From: Nibrella saemangeumensis
GTDB lineage: Bacteria; Bacteroidota; Bacteroidia; Cytophagales; Spirosomataceae
Reading direction: 5' to 3'
DNA: 64,000 nucleotides
Assembly (NCBI RefSeq): GCF_039541915.1
Contig: NZ_BAABHD010000080.1
Span: 1 to 64,000, forward strand
The notes under the pieces: model-generated
The model's input: only the letters and a program-made list of their open reading frames with translations
What the model was told of the DNA's origin: nothing
Databases searched by the model: none
Position numbers and translations under genes: made by a program
Shown: one piece after another, positions 27,162 to 35,550 of the stretch
Numbering within the stretch: the first letter of the stretch is position 1
How the letters are laid out: each line of letters starts with the position of its first letter

Positions 27162-28847
27162 TTAACGAACAGGTGTCGTCCCACGTGAATCCGTAAACGT
27201 CACCTCTGCACTGGGCGTATACCCGATCCGCATGGCTATGGCCGTTACGGTTTTTCCGGCGGGTGCGGAAATAGGCTTCGTATATACCCGCCAGTTGGAA
27301 TCCTCTCCGGACACTTTATAGCCGATGGATGCGCCTTCGGTTGGGCAACTGATACTAAGCTGACTGCTAGAGCGGGCAATACGGGGGACAGCCGTAACGG
27401 GTGGTTTGTTCTGCCCGTCCCACATTTGGCGGACTAATTCTTTCTCGGGTACACCGCCCAAATCCTTACTCTCCACCAGCCATTTATCCAGTTCCTTCCG
27501 CAGCCGCTTTAGATTGCCGGCCATAGCGGGTTTGTCTGCCAGGTTGGTTAGTTGATACGGATCATTCCGAAGGTCATATAGCTCTTCGGCGGGCTTGGTG
27601 GCACGGAACCAGTTCATCTGAACGGCATTCAGCTTACCGGCATCGCGTAGCTGGAGCATTTCGGCCATCATGGGCTGCTGCTTCCGAAAGGCGATGTCCA
27701 TGTATAGCGGGCGCTCGGGGTAGAAATTGCGGATGTACTGGTAACGCCCGTCGTGTACCGTCCGGACGCGGTCGTACTCCGAATCCAACCGGTCACGCCC
27801 GGCAAAGATGTACCGGCGCGGTTGAACGCGTTTGGGTCGATTACCCGTTTGAGCCTCCAGAAATGCCTGCCCCTGCATGTATTGGGGCGGCTCCACACCG
27901 GCTACGGTCAGCACCGTAGGTGCCAGGTCGATCATCGAAATGAGCTCATCGCGGGTAGTATTGGCAAAGCGGCCATCCGGAAAGCGAACGATCAGCGGTA
28001 CCCGCAGACCCCGGTCGTAAATCTCACGCTTGATGAAGGGCAGGCCGTCGCCGTGGTCCGACCAGAAGAAAATAATCGTTTTATCCAGGAGTCCGTCCGC
28101 TTCCAGTTGCTTCATCAGATCGCCCACCCAGTCATCCATCTCCCGGATGTTGCTGTAAAACCGGGCCATATCCTGCCGCACTGTTTTCGTGTCGGGGTAA
28201 TACGGCGGCACCTTGATTTTGGCCGGATCAGCCCGCAGCGGCTGGTCTTTGCGCACCCATACCTGTGACTCGTGCGTCACGACGTTGTTGAAAACGGCAA
28301 AAAACGGCCGTCTGGCGGCTTCACCCGTGCGGTTTCGCCAGTGCGCCTTGGCACCGACCTCATCCCAAACGGTAGGCGGTGCGTCAAACTGATAATCCGT
28401 TTTGGCGTTGTTGGTGGTGTAGTAATCAGCCGCCCGCAGGTACTCCGGAAAGGCCTTCACCTGGGGCGGCATCACCACCGAATACTCTTTAGGCAAACCC
28501 GTTTTCTGCGGATAGGTATCGTAGAGCGTCCGCATGTTATGGCCACCGGTACTCGTTTGGTACATACCGGTTATCATGGCATTGCGGCTGGGCGCACATA
28601 CGCCGGCGGTGCAGAACACATTGGTGTAGCGCACCCCCTCTCGCGCCAGGCGGTCGATGTTGGGCGTTGGAACGGTGGAGTCGCCGTAGCAGCCCAGCCG
28701 GGGTGACATATCCTCGCAGGATAGCCACAGGATATTGGGTCGCCCCGGAAGTGGCGCTGATGCCGGGTTGGTCGGTGCCGGTATCCAGCCCGACGTTAGC
28801 CAGACAGCGGTGGCCAACAGGCCAATCAACGTGTAGCGAGCCTTCAT
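27162..28847 (-). CDS. Exported type I sulfatase with C-terminal chitobiase-like domain
   Basis: Formylglycine-dependent sulfatase of 561 residues with a signal peptide (about 1-22). The active-site motif CAPSR lies at 84-88, where the cysteine becomes formylglycine. The metal site starts CEDMSP near 44-49, a variant seen in N-sulfoglucosamine sulfohydrolase-like members. A HGDGLPF stretch follows near 300. The last 60-70 residues resemble the C-terminal domain of chitobiase/hexosaminidase. It lies 18 bases behind the other sulfatase and ahead of the sigma factor, which suggests a sulfated substrate. No maturase gene (anSME or FGE) is in the window. Confidence 0.9.
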   Translation of the reverse strand: MKARYTLIGLLATAVWLTSGWIPAPTNPASAPLPGRPNILWLSCEDMSPRLGCYGDSTVPTPNIDRLAREGVRYTNVFCTAGVCAPSRNAMITGMYQTSTGGHNMRTLYDTYPQKTGLPKEYSVVMPPQVKAFPEYLRAADYYTTNNAKTDYQFDAPPTVWDEVGAKAHWRNRTGEAARRPFFAVFNNVVTHESQVWVRKDQPLRADPAKIKVPPYYPDTKTVRQDMARFYSNIREMDDWVGDLMKQLEADGLLDKTIIFFWSDHGDGLPFIKREIYDRGLRVPLIVRFPDGRFANTTRDELISMIDLAPTVLTVAGVEPPQYMQGQAFLEAQTGNRPKRVQPRRYIFAGRDRLDSEYDRVRTVHDGRYQYIRNFYPERPLYMDIAFRKQQPMMAEMLQLRDAGKLNAVQMNWFRATKPAEELYDLRNDPYQLTNLADKPAMAGNLKRLRKELDKWLVESKDLGGVPEKELVRQMWDGQNKPPVTAVPRIARSSSQLSISCPTEGASIGYKVSGEDSNWRVYTKPISAPAGKTVTAIAMRIGYTPSAEVTFTDSRGTTPVR

Positions 28848-28865
28848 AAACAGCTTAGGGACAGT

Positions 28866-30272
28866 TTATTGAGCAAACGGAAACTCGGCCGACGGTACAC
28901 GGGCCTGCTCCATCAGGCTTTTCAGCCGGCTTACCACCTCCGGATTTTGAGCGGTAATATTGTGCTGCTCGGCGGGGTCGCGACTCAAGTCGTACAATTC
29001 TATCTGATTATCTTTCAGCAGGTAGACCAGCTTGTAATTGCCCTGCCGGACAGCCTGCTTACGGCCCTGCTCGTGAAACTCCCAGTACAGGTAAGGATGC
29101 TGTTTCTGGTTGCCTTTACCCAATAGCGTCGGCAGGTATGAAATACCGTCGGTCTGGATAGAGGACTGCACCCCGGCCAGATTACAGGCGGTGGGCAGAA
29201 AGTCCCAGAACGCCGATGCGTGGCTGCTTATGCTACCGGCTTTTACTTTGCCGGGCCAGCGGGCAATCATCGGTACCCGGATACCTCCTTCGTACAGATC
29301 CCGTTTGATACCGCGCAGGCCACCGCTGCTGTTGAAATAGGTAGGATCATTACCACCCTCAGCATGGGGGCCGTTGTCGCTGGTGAAGATGACCAGCGTG
29401 TTGTCGTCGAGTTTCAGCTCCCGCAGTTTAGCCAGTACCTGTCCCACATGATTGTCCAGCCGGGTCACGCTGGCAGCAAAGGCCTTCTCTACCTCCGGAT
29501 AGTCACGGTTGGTATAGGGGCTGTTATCCGGCACCTCAATTCCGTGCTGGCTGGCCAGCCGGTGTTCATTGTTGGCGTGGGGCGATACGTAGCTCAGGTA
29601 CAGGAAGAACGGTGCCTGTTTAGCGCGGTCGAGAAATTGCAGGGCTTCTTTAGTAAACAGGTCCTGCGTCCACTCCACCCGTTTGGTCGCGGCCGATCCG
29701 ATACCTTTTGCCCCTCCCGTTTCCAGGTAAACCACTTCGTTGGCCAGCCGGACCTTTTCTTCGTTGCGCCACAGGAAGTCGGTAAAATGATTATGGGCGT
29801 GGGTCTGGTTGAGGTATCCATAGAAGTAGTCGAAGCCCTGCCTGCGGGGAACGCCCACGGAACCCTCTTCGCCAAGGCCCCACTTCCCGATCAGGGCTGT
29901 GGTATAGCCGGCTTCTTTCAGGTGTTCCGCCACGGTTTTGTCTTCCGGCAGCAGCGGGAACCGCTCATTGCCCCGGATGCGGGTATGGCCGGTATGCTGC
30001 CCTGTCATTAGCGCACTACGCGAGGGGGCACATACGGTACTGCCGGCATAGTGCTGCGTAAACCTCATCCCCTCCCGCGCCATGCGGTCCAGGTTTGGCG
30101 TTTGAATTACCTTCTGGCCATAACAACCCAGATCCCCATAACCGAGATCGTCGGCCAGGATGAAGATGATGTTGGGCTTACGCGTTGACGCTGATTGCGC
30201 CGATGCAGCATACCACCCGCCGGCGGTTAGTACCAGGTAAATACCGATTTTTAGCAGTGTCTTCATTGACAT
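28866..30272 (-). CDS. Exported type I sulfatase (arylsulfatase-like)
   Basis: Formylglycine-dependent sulfatase of 468 residues. A signal peptide ends near 26. Metal-binding DD lies at 41-42 and the CAPSR motif at 81-85, followed by MTGQHTGH. A second metal site with FTSDNGPHAEGG lies near 300. Two in-frame ATGs (30272 and 30266) are both possible starts. It is the first gene of the co-directional cluster that runs down to 18173. The sequence does not tell which sulfate ester is cut. Confidence 0.93.
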   Translation of the reverse strand: MSMKTLLKIGIYLVLTAGGWYAASAQSASTRKPNIIFILADDLGYGDLGCYGQKVIQTPNLDRMAREGMRFTQHYAGSTVCAPSRSALMTGQHTGHTRIRGNERFPLLPEDKTVAEHLKEAGYTTALIGKWGLGEEGSVGVPRRQGFDYFYGYLNQTHAHNHFTDFLWRNEEKVRLANEVVYLETGGAKGIGSAATKRVEWTQDLFTKEALQFLDRAKQAPFFLYLSYVSPHANNEHRLASQHGIEVPDNSPYTNRDYPEVEKAFAASVTRLDNHVGQVLAKLRELKLDDNTLVIFTSDNGPHAEGGNDPTYFNSSGGLRGIKRDLYEGGIRVPMIARWPGKVKAGSISSHASAFWDFLPTACNLAGVQSSIQTDGISYLPTLLGKGNQKQHPYLYWEFHEQGRKQAVRQGNYKLVYLLKDNQIELYDLSRDPAEQHNITAQNPEVVSRLKSLMEQARVPSAEFPFAQ

Positions 30273-30324
30273 ACAAAGGGTTCTTTGTGTAAAGACTACA
30301 ATCCTGCTTTTTTACCACCCGCGC

Positions 30325-31203
30325 TTATAACAGCACCAGCAGACTACCCGGCAGAATTCGCACCTGGCAGGTATCTGACAGTAGCGTAATCGGCTCTCCA
30401 TCGGCATGAAGAAGCAATGGGTTTTTACCCTGAATGGTGGCCGTTCGTACCGGTTCCGAACGATAATAAACCGACTGGTCGAGGGTCCGGTTGAACAACT
30501 GCCAGGACAGGACGACTAGGGCCTGAAGCGGAAACGACTGTAGTTCGCATTGGTCCAGCAAACCATCGGCTATGTTGGCTTTGGGAGCGATCCAGGCGTT
30601 GTTTCCGAACTGGGCTGCATTGGCGAACGTCAGCGAAAACAGCGTTTTTTCCTGGCCGTTGACGAGCAGCGGTTCCGGCTTGTATTGCCAGAACTGCTGG
30701 TAGGCGGTCCGGGCGTAGGTAGTCAGGCCCCGCACCGGCTGGAGGGCAAACTGATGCGCCACAACCGCTTCAAAACCAAAACCGGCGGTGCAAAAAAACG
30801 GATGCGTTTCAACCTCCCCGCTATCAATGACGACGGGGCGGCCGTTAAGTGCTTTCAGAATGGCTTCCTTCGGCACTAACGGTATACCTAAGTGTCGGGC
30901 CAGCCCATTGCCGGAGCCGATTGGCACAATACCCAGCGCAGTGGCGGTATGCCGGAGAGCCTGCGCCGTTTCGTTGACGGTTCCATCACCGCCAATGGCA
31001 ATAATCCGCCGGATACCGCGCTGAATGGCGTCGGTAGCCAGTTCGGTGGCATGACCGGGATACTTAGTAATAATAACCTCCGGCAGGTAGCCAACCTCTT
31101 TGGCTTGTAGCACCAGAAAATCAATCAGGAGGTCTTTCTGCTCCGGCGATAAGGTCCCCGACAAGGGATTTACAATGACCAGTAAGTCTGGAGATGCGGC
31201 CAA
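30325..31203 (-). CDS. Diacylglycerol/sphingosine kinase-family lipid kinase
   Basis: Lipid kinase of 292 residues with the DAGK catalytic fold: VNPLSG near 12, the nucleotide-binding GGDGTVNE near 71, and PIGSGNGLARHLG near 95. Family members phosphorylate diacylglycerol, ceramide or long-chain bases at the inner membrane. The start is TTG at 31203, since no ATG fits before the conserved strand. The TGA of the small upstream ORF ends at 31204, so stop and start are directly joined, which suggests coupled translation. A serine palmitoyltransferase-like gene lies 3 kb away, so a sphingoid substrate is possible. Confidence 0.9.
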   Translation of the reverse strand: MAASPDLLVIVNPLSGTLSPEQKDLLIDFLVLQAKEVGYLPEVIITKYPGHATELATDAIQRGIRRIIAIGGDGTVNETAQALRHTATALGIVPIGSGNGLARHLGIPLVPKEAILKALNGRPVVIDSGEVETHPFFCTAGFGFEAVVAHQFALQPVRGLTTYARTAYQQFWQYKPEPLLVNGQEKTLFSLTFANAAQFGNNAWIAPKANIADGLLDQCELQSFPLQALVVLSWQLFNRTLDQSVYYRSEPVRTATIQGKNPLLLHADGEPITLLSDTCQVRILPGSLLVLL

Positions 31204-31317
31204 TCAGGAAAAAAAGATAAATAAGAAGATGATGAAAATGACGATAAATATGTAGTACCAACCGTCGGCAAAGATGTATGGTTTATATTTTTCGTAAAAG
31301 TCCCGAATCTGTTTCAT
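31204..31317 (-). CDS. Small membrane peptide of 37 residues
   Basis: ATG at 31317 to TGA at 31204. The first half is charged and aromatic (MKQIRDFYEKYKPYIF), followed by ADGWYY and an uninterrupted hydrophobic helix of about 16 residues to the end. The design fits a single-pass inner-membrane micro-protein with its N-terminus in the cytoplasm. The stop codon directly abuts the TTG start of the lipid kinase, so it probably serves as, or is coupled to, that gene. I do not know a named family. Confidence 0.62.
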   Translation of the reverse strand: MKQIRDFYEKYKPYIFADGWYYIFIVIFIIFLFIFFS

Positions 31318-31330
31318 ATTTGAGGAGACG

Positions 31331-31404
31331 CTGGACATTGGACACTAGACACGGTCCGCCGTGCGGGTAGACATTTCTCAACAAATCTAGTGTCAAATGT
31401 CCAG
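31331..31404. repeat. Inverted repeat between divergent genes
   Basis: Arms 31331-31349 and 31386-31404 match at 18 of 19 positions around a 36-base loop, which itself has a small CACGG/CCGTG hairpin. The arms carry a GGACA/GACAC word pattern. The element lies between the micro-ORF and the SnoaL-like gene. Confidence 0.65.
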
Positions 31405-31440
31405 TATCTAAGGTCTTATTTTCCCAAAGTTCGCGATAAA

Positions 31441-31875
31441 ATGAGAATTGTACGACTGACCCTGCTGCTGTGGGGATTATTTAACCTGACTTCGTTTGGG
31501 CAGACCAGCGCCGATCGTAAAGCCATTCTGGCCATTCTGGACCGGCAAACCGGCGACTGGAACGCGGGCAACGTGGATAAATTTATGGAAGGTTACTGGA
31601 AATCCGACTCGCTCACCTTTATCGGGAAGGTCGGTGTTACCTACGGCTACGATGCCACCCTGGCCAGCTACCGCAAGCGCTACCCCGACCGGGCGTCGAT
31701 GGGAACGCTGAAGTTTGACATTGTAAGAGTAACCTTCCCGGCACCGAATGTGGCTTATGTGATTGGCCGCTGGCACCTGACCCGACCGCAGATCGGCGAT
31801 GCCGGCGGGTCGTTTACCCTGCTCTGGCGCAAACTTAGCGGCCGCTGGGTGATCGTCAGCGACCATTCGAGCTAA
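31441..31875 (+). CDS. Exported SnoaL/DUF4440-like protein
   Basis: I start at the ATG at 31441 because it opens a clean signal peptide (MRIVRLTLLLWGLF, cut near the FGQ segment); an upstream start would put 17 charged residues before it. The 144-residue product has a cystatin-like NTF2 fold pattern: helix with ILDRQTGDWNAGNVDKFM, YWKSDSLTFIG, and a late strand LLWRKLSGRWVIVSDHSS. Members of this group are often of unknown function in the periplasm. Its stop overlaps the stop of the convergent acyltransferase gene by 3 bases. Confidence 0.8.
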   Translation: MRIVRLTLLLWGLFNLTSFGQTSADRKAILAILDRQTGDWNAGNVDKFMEGYWKSDSLTFIGKVGVTYGYDATLASYRKRYPDRASMGTLKFDIVRVTFPAPNVAYVIGRWHLTRPQIGDAGGSFTLLWRKLSGRWVIVSDHSS

Positions 31876-33110
31876 GCCGCTTTGGAGGCCGGTATATCGG
31901 CAGCAACGCCCCCAGGGGTACTGACCGGCTCTTTGGGTGTCAGTCGGTCGCGCAGTTCGGTAGCCGGCTTTTCGAAATACTTGAACAGGAGGGTCGATAG
32001 GCTGATAACCAATAGCCAGAACAGTCCGACCTTCAGCCAGCCTACCGTTAGCGAGGTAGTTGCTATCCGCTCGATCACCAGCCCCATAATAGGAGTCAGG
32101 TTGAGCAGGTACATCGAATACGAAATCAGACTGATGTGGGTAACGCCTTTGGCAAACCAGCCGCGGCTCTGCCGCCAGTTATCCAGATAAGGTAACAGCA
32201 TACCCATGCTCAGCCCCGTGAGAGGAAAACAGAACGTACGCTTATAGAAAACATAATCCGGATAAATGCCCCAGTTGAAGTAGTAGCCCAGCACATACGG
32301 TGAAGCCGTGAACGTAACCAGCAGGGTGCAGATGATGCCCAGGCCCAGCAACCATCGTTGCCGGACACGATCCCGCCAGAACGCCGGATAATAGTGTCTT
32401 AGGTAAGCGACCAGTACGCCATACGCAATGGCGTCCAGGCGCGTCAGCACCATCCAGTAAATGTTTATTTCACCCTCAGCGATCGGTACCTGACGGGCGA
32501 TGATGAAGCGGTACAGATTGGTCCCAAGAATGACCAGCAGGATCGTTGTCAGCACAATCCGCTGCCGGGGCCAGCTGGCGGGCAGCAGTCGGTAACACAG
32601 AAAAAGCAGCACCGGCAGCACCAGATACGACCACTCTTCAATGGCCAGGCTCCAGCTCTCGCCAAAAAAGCCCGGCATAGGCTGGTTGAAGTTCTGCAGA
32701 AAGAAAAAATAGCGACCCAGGGTTTCTTTGGGCGGTAAGGTATGCTGCAGGCCACTTCGCCACGCCCGCAGGAGGCTGATGATGACAATACCACCCAGAA
32801 CAAAGTAGTAGTTCGGTAAGGTGCGGAACCACCGCCGGGTCCAGAAGTTCAGAATGATGGAGCCGTTGATCTGCTGATGCTTCTCGAACAAACGGATCAG
32901 AATGCCCCCAATGAGAAAGCCGCTGAGTACAAAAAACAACTCTACTCCGTTTGGAATAAAGAACCGGAAAAAGCTTGGCTCAAAATAAGAACCAAACGCC
33001 ATGGTGGAGTGAGCTTCTACCACAATCAGGATGGCGATAGCCCGCAGGAGATCCAACCCGAAAACCCGCTGCGTTAAATCGGCATCGAGTGAAAAGAGCT
33101 TTCTGAACAT
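31872..33110 (-). CDS. Membrane acyltransferase (OafA/AT3 family)
   Basis: AT3-family integral membrane protein, 412 residues from the ATG at 33110, with about ten hydrophobic segments. The family start is typical: VFGLDLLRAIAILIVVEAH, with the His of the motif near 30, followed by FFVLSGFLIG near 60. A W/E segment (SWSLAIEEWSYL) lies near 155. Members acetylate or acylate lipopolysaccharide, peptidoglycan or other exported sugars. A TAGTTTTG -7 box lies at 33163-33156. No sugar gene is adjacent, so the acceptor is unknown. Confidence 0.9.
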   Translation of the reverse strand: MFRKLFSLDADLTQRVFGLDLLRAIAILIVVEAHSTMAFGSYFEPSFFRFFIPNGVELFFVLSGFLIGGILIRLFEKHQQINGSIILNFWTRRWFRTLPNYYFVLGGIVIISLLRAWRSGLQHTLPPKETLGRYFFFLQNFNQPMPGFFGESWSLAIEEWSYLVLPVLLFLCYRLLPASWPRQRIVLTTILLVILGTNLYRFIIARQVPIAEGEINIYWMVLTRLDAIAYGVLVAYLRHYYPAFWRDRVRQRWLLGLGIICTLLVTFTASPYVLGYYFNWGIYPDYVFYKRTFCFPLTGLSMGMLLPYLDNWRQSRGWFAKGVTHISLISYSMYLLNLTPIMGLVIERIATTSLTVGWLKVGLFWLLVISLSTLLFKYFEKPATELRDRLTPKEPVSTPGGVAADIPASKAA

Positions 33111-33269
33111 ACAGTAACAGGAACAGTGGGTCAATCTGCCTGGCCCACCTTACAACAAAACTATAATCAATCTGCCAATTTCTTTCCGAAAAATAGTAAG
33201 TGGGCAACACCGCCTGCCGTTACGAATGCACTAACTTGCGCCAGATCAACAGAACTTTCAACTCGTTTT

Positions 33270-33680
33270 ATGCCACCTTTTGAGTTACACGCTGTAAACC
33301 GGCATGCTTTCCGGTTTTCGCAAGCCGACGTGGAAGACTTCGCCAGGGTAACCGGCGATAACAACCCGCTTCACCTCGACGCTGATTTTGCCAGCCAGAC
33401 CCCATTCAAACGCCCGATTATTCACGGCATGCTGGGAGCCAGCATTTTCACCAAAGTACTGGGTACCGAATTTCCCGGTTACGGTTCGGTGTATCTGGGG
33501 CAGACGCTGGAGTTTCTGCGACCGATGTTCGTCGACACCGATTATGAAGCGGTTTTTACGGTTAAGTCTGTGAATCCCGAAAAACACACTGCCGAGGTGA
33601 CTACCGAGATTAAAGACGCCCAAACCGGCAAAGTAACCACCCGTGGAGTGGCTACACTGATGCACCGGGAGAAGCTATAA
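33270..33680 (+). CDS. MaoC-like (R)-specific enoyl-CoA hydratase
   Basis: Single hot-dog-fold hydratase of 136 residues from the ATG at 33270, the first one consistent with the family start. The catalytic motif is present as DNNPLHLD (Asp and His, about 31-38), after FARVTG. PIIHGMLGASIFTKVLGT near 50 matches the second family block. Such enzymes hydrate trans-2-enoyl-CoA or act on beta-hydroxyacyl groups in fatty acid metabolism. It has no operon partner and is followed by a hairpin. Confidence 0.92.
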   Translation: MPPFELHAVNRHAFRFSQADVEDFARVTGDNNPLHLDADFASQTPFKRPIIHGMLGASIFTKVLGTEFPGYGSVYLGQTLEFLRPMFVDTDYEAVFTVKSVNPEKHTAEVTTEIKDAQTGKVTTRGVATLMHREKL

Positions 33681-33714
33681 AAACAAAAGGCCCGCCGTGG
33701 GAACCGGCGGGCCT
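33678..33714 (-). terminator. Terminator behind the Hc1-like gene
   Basis: A 10-bp stem (33688-33697 with 33705-33714) with a 7-base loop. On the minus strand it is followed by TTTTGTTTTTAT, a classical T-tract. It probably also stops the convergent MaoC gene, whose stop is inside the T-tract region. Confidence 0.85.
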
Positions 33715-33738
33715 GAGAATGGGCAAGGCGGGCAGTCG

Positions 33739-33924
33739 TTACGCCTTAGCGTCTTCGTTCTTTTTATCCTGAACCTCCGACCGGATATTCTGGGCCAGGG
33801 TCTTCAGGTCTTGCATGCCCTTGCGTACTCTGGTGCCGGCGGCCTGATTGTTCTTCTCGTAGAACTTCTCGAAATCACCTTCCAGCGACATCACCAGATT
33901 TTTTACTTCCTCAAAGCGTGTCAT
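33739..33924 (-). CDS. Histone H1-like (Hc1-type) protein
   Basis: Protein of 61 residues (MTRFEEVKNLVMSLEGDFEK...) matching the Hc1-like family widespread in Bacteroidota. It is short and highly charged, with a central QAAGTRVRKGMQDLK segment and a lysine- and asparagine-rich end. The family is usually annotated as histone H1-like and may coat or compact DNA. It is unusual in lacking the long alanine/lysine tail of eukaryotic H1. It is a single gene with a strong terminator. Confidence 0.85.
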   Translation of the reverse strand: MTRFEEVKNLVMSLEGDFEKFYEKNNQAAGTRVRKGMQDLKTLAQNIRSEVQDKKNEDAKA

Positions 33925-34070
33925 AGCGATACGAATGGGGTTTAGATTGTGAAAAAATGCCCTAATTCCGCTAAAAACGCGGTTTTCTGCGGAAATATAA
34001 GCATTCCGACATTCACCGCAATAGGTTAGTCAAAAAAATAGGCAAAAAATCCAACCCCATGTATCTTCAT

Positions 34071-35375
34071 TTATTCAGCGGCCGTTCCGGCATGTAAAGA
34101 AGTTACCTCAGGAACGATTGCGAGGTCAACATGCTGCCTGTAGTATCCATCTTTTAGCTTTCCGGCAACTTCGGTGAAAGCTTCCAGCGTATACTGAACA
34201 TCATCGAGCGAATGAGCCGCCGTCGGGATGATCCGGAGCATGATAACATCCCTCGGAACAACCGGATAAACGACGATTGAACAGAAAATCCCTTTGTTTT
34301 CGCGCAGGTCACGAACCATAGCACTGGCTTCGGGCACGCCCCCTTCACTATGCAGCAAAACGGGCGTTACCGGCGATACGGTATCACCAATATTGAAGCC
34401 CCGCTCCCGCAAACCGTTCTGCAGCGCCCGAACATTCTCCCACAGTTTCTCCCGCAGCTCCGGATGATTGCGGATCAGTTCCAGCCGCTTTAGGGCACCC
34501 GCCACATACGGCATCGGCAACGCCTTGGCGTAGGTCTGTGACCGCATGTTGTACTTCAGGTACATAATTACATCGTGGTCGGCGGCAATGAATGCCCCAA
34601 TCGCAGCCATCGACTTGGCGAAGGTCGAGAAGTACAGGTCGATACCATCCTGGCATCCCAATAGTTCACCAACACCCGCGCCAGTCTCACCCATGGTACC
34701 GAAGCCGTGGGCGTCATCCACCAGCAGGCGGAACTTATAGGTTTCTTTCAGTTTAACAATCTCGTCGAGGCTACCAATTTTACCCGACATACCAAATACC
34801 CCTTCGGTAATCACCAGGATACCTCCACCTTTTTCATCCGCTTTTTTGGTCGCCCGCTGGAGGTTTTTCTCCAGGCTGGCCATGTCGTTGTGGTTGAACT
34901 TGTAGTATTCACCCATTTTGGCTTTGTGCAGGCGAATCCCATCGATCAGACACGCGTGGCACTCGGCATCGTACACGATTACGTCCCGGTGATCAACCAC
35001 AGCCTCAATGGCCGACATTACACCCTGGTAGCCGTAGTTCAGCAGGAAAGAATCTTCTTTACCAACAAAAGTGGCTAACTCGCGCTCCAGTTGCTCGTGC
35101 AGATCACTGTTGCCGGACATCATGCGGGCTCCCATAGGGTATGCCAGTCCCCACCGGGCTGTAGCTTCGGCATCGACCTTGCGCACCTCCGGATGATTGG
35201 CCAGCCCCAGGTAGTTGTTCAAGCTCCAGTTCAACATTTCTTTTCCCCGGAACCGCATATGCGGTCCGATTTCACCTTCCAGCTTCGGAAAGGCAAAATA
35301 ATGGTGACCATTTAGTTCCCGGGAAAACGACCCGATCGGCCCCAGGTTGTCGCGCAGTTTCTCAAATAAATCCAC
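34071..35375 (-). CDS. Alpha-oxoamine synthase (serine palmitoyltransferase/AONS type)
   Basis: PLP-dependent enzyme of 434 residues that condenses an amino acid with an acyl-CoA. Features are LLNYGYQGVMSAIEA near 110, DDAHGFG near 225, and the PLP lysine in FSTFAKSMAAIGAF near 254. Members include serine palmitoyltransferase, 8-amino-7-oxononanoate synthase and 2-amino-3-ketobutyrate CoA ligase. In Bacteroidota the long N-terminal region and the MGARMMSG block suggest sphingolipid or sulfonolipid synthesis rather than biotin, but the sequence does not settle the amino acid used. The promoter at 35427-35457 serves it; it is divergent from accC. Confidence 0.88.
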   Translation of the reverse strand: MDLFEKLRDNLGPIGSFSRELNGHHYFAFPKLEGEIGPHMRFRGKEMLNWSLNNYLGLANHPEVRKVDAEATARWGLAYPMGARMMSGNSDLHEQLERELATFVGKEDSFLLNYGYQGVMSAIEAVVDHRDVIVYDAECHACLIDGIRLHKAKMGEYYKFNHNDMASLEKNLQRATKKADEKGGGILVITEGVFGMSGKIGSLDEIVKLKETYKFRLLVDDAHGFGTMGETGAGVGELLGCQDGIDLYFSTFAKSMAAIGAFIAADHDVIMYLKYNMRSQTYAKALPMPYVAGALKRLELIRNHPELREKLWENVRALQNGLRERGFNIGDTVSPVTPVLLHSEGGVPEASAMVRDLRENKGIFCSIVVYPVVPRDVIMLRIIPTAAHSLDDVQYTLEAFTEVAGKLKDGYYRQHVDLAIVPEVTSLHAGTAAE

Positions 35376-35426
35376 TTTTATAGCCTATTTTACGGGTTAT
35401 ACACCTTGATTTTATATCAATTAGTG

Positions 35427-35457
35427 CAAAAATAAAGTATTTATCAACATGCACAAA
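35427..35457 (-). promoter_or_regulatory. Promoter of the alpha-oxoamine synthase gene
   Basis: Minus strand: TTTG at 35457-35454, 19 bases, TATTTTTG at 35434-35427. This is an excellent match to the Bacteroidota primary consensus, 52 bases before the start codon. Confidence 0.65.
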
Positions 35458-35550
35458 AACACGTTGATAAATTCAATTTCCTAAACTTAATATGCTATTT
35501 GCCGTCAGGGCCTTATTTTTGGCTTTTACCGCACTTTGTCCGCCTTTCCG

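Noticed and set aside
30325..31203. A later ATG start for the lipid kinase
   Set aside because: It would remove the conserved first strand (VNPLSG) of the kinase fold, so TTG at 31203 is kept.
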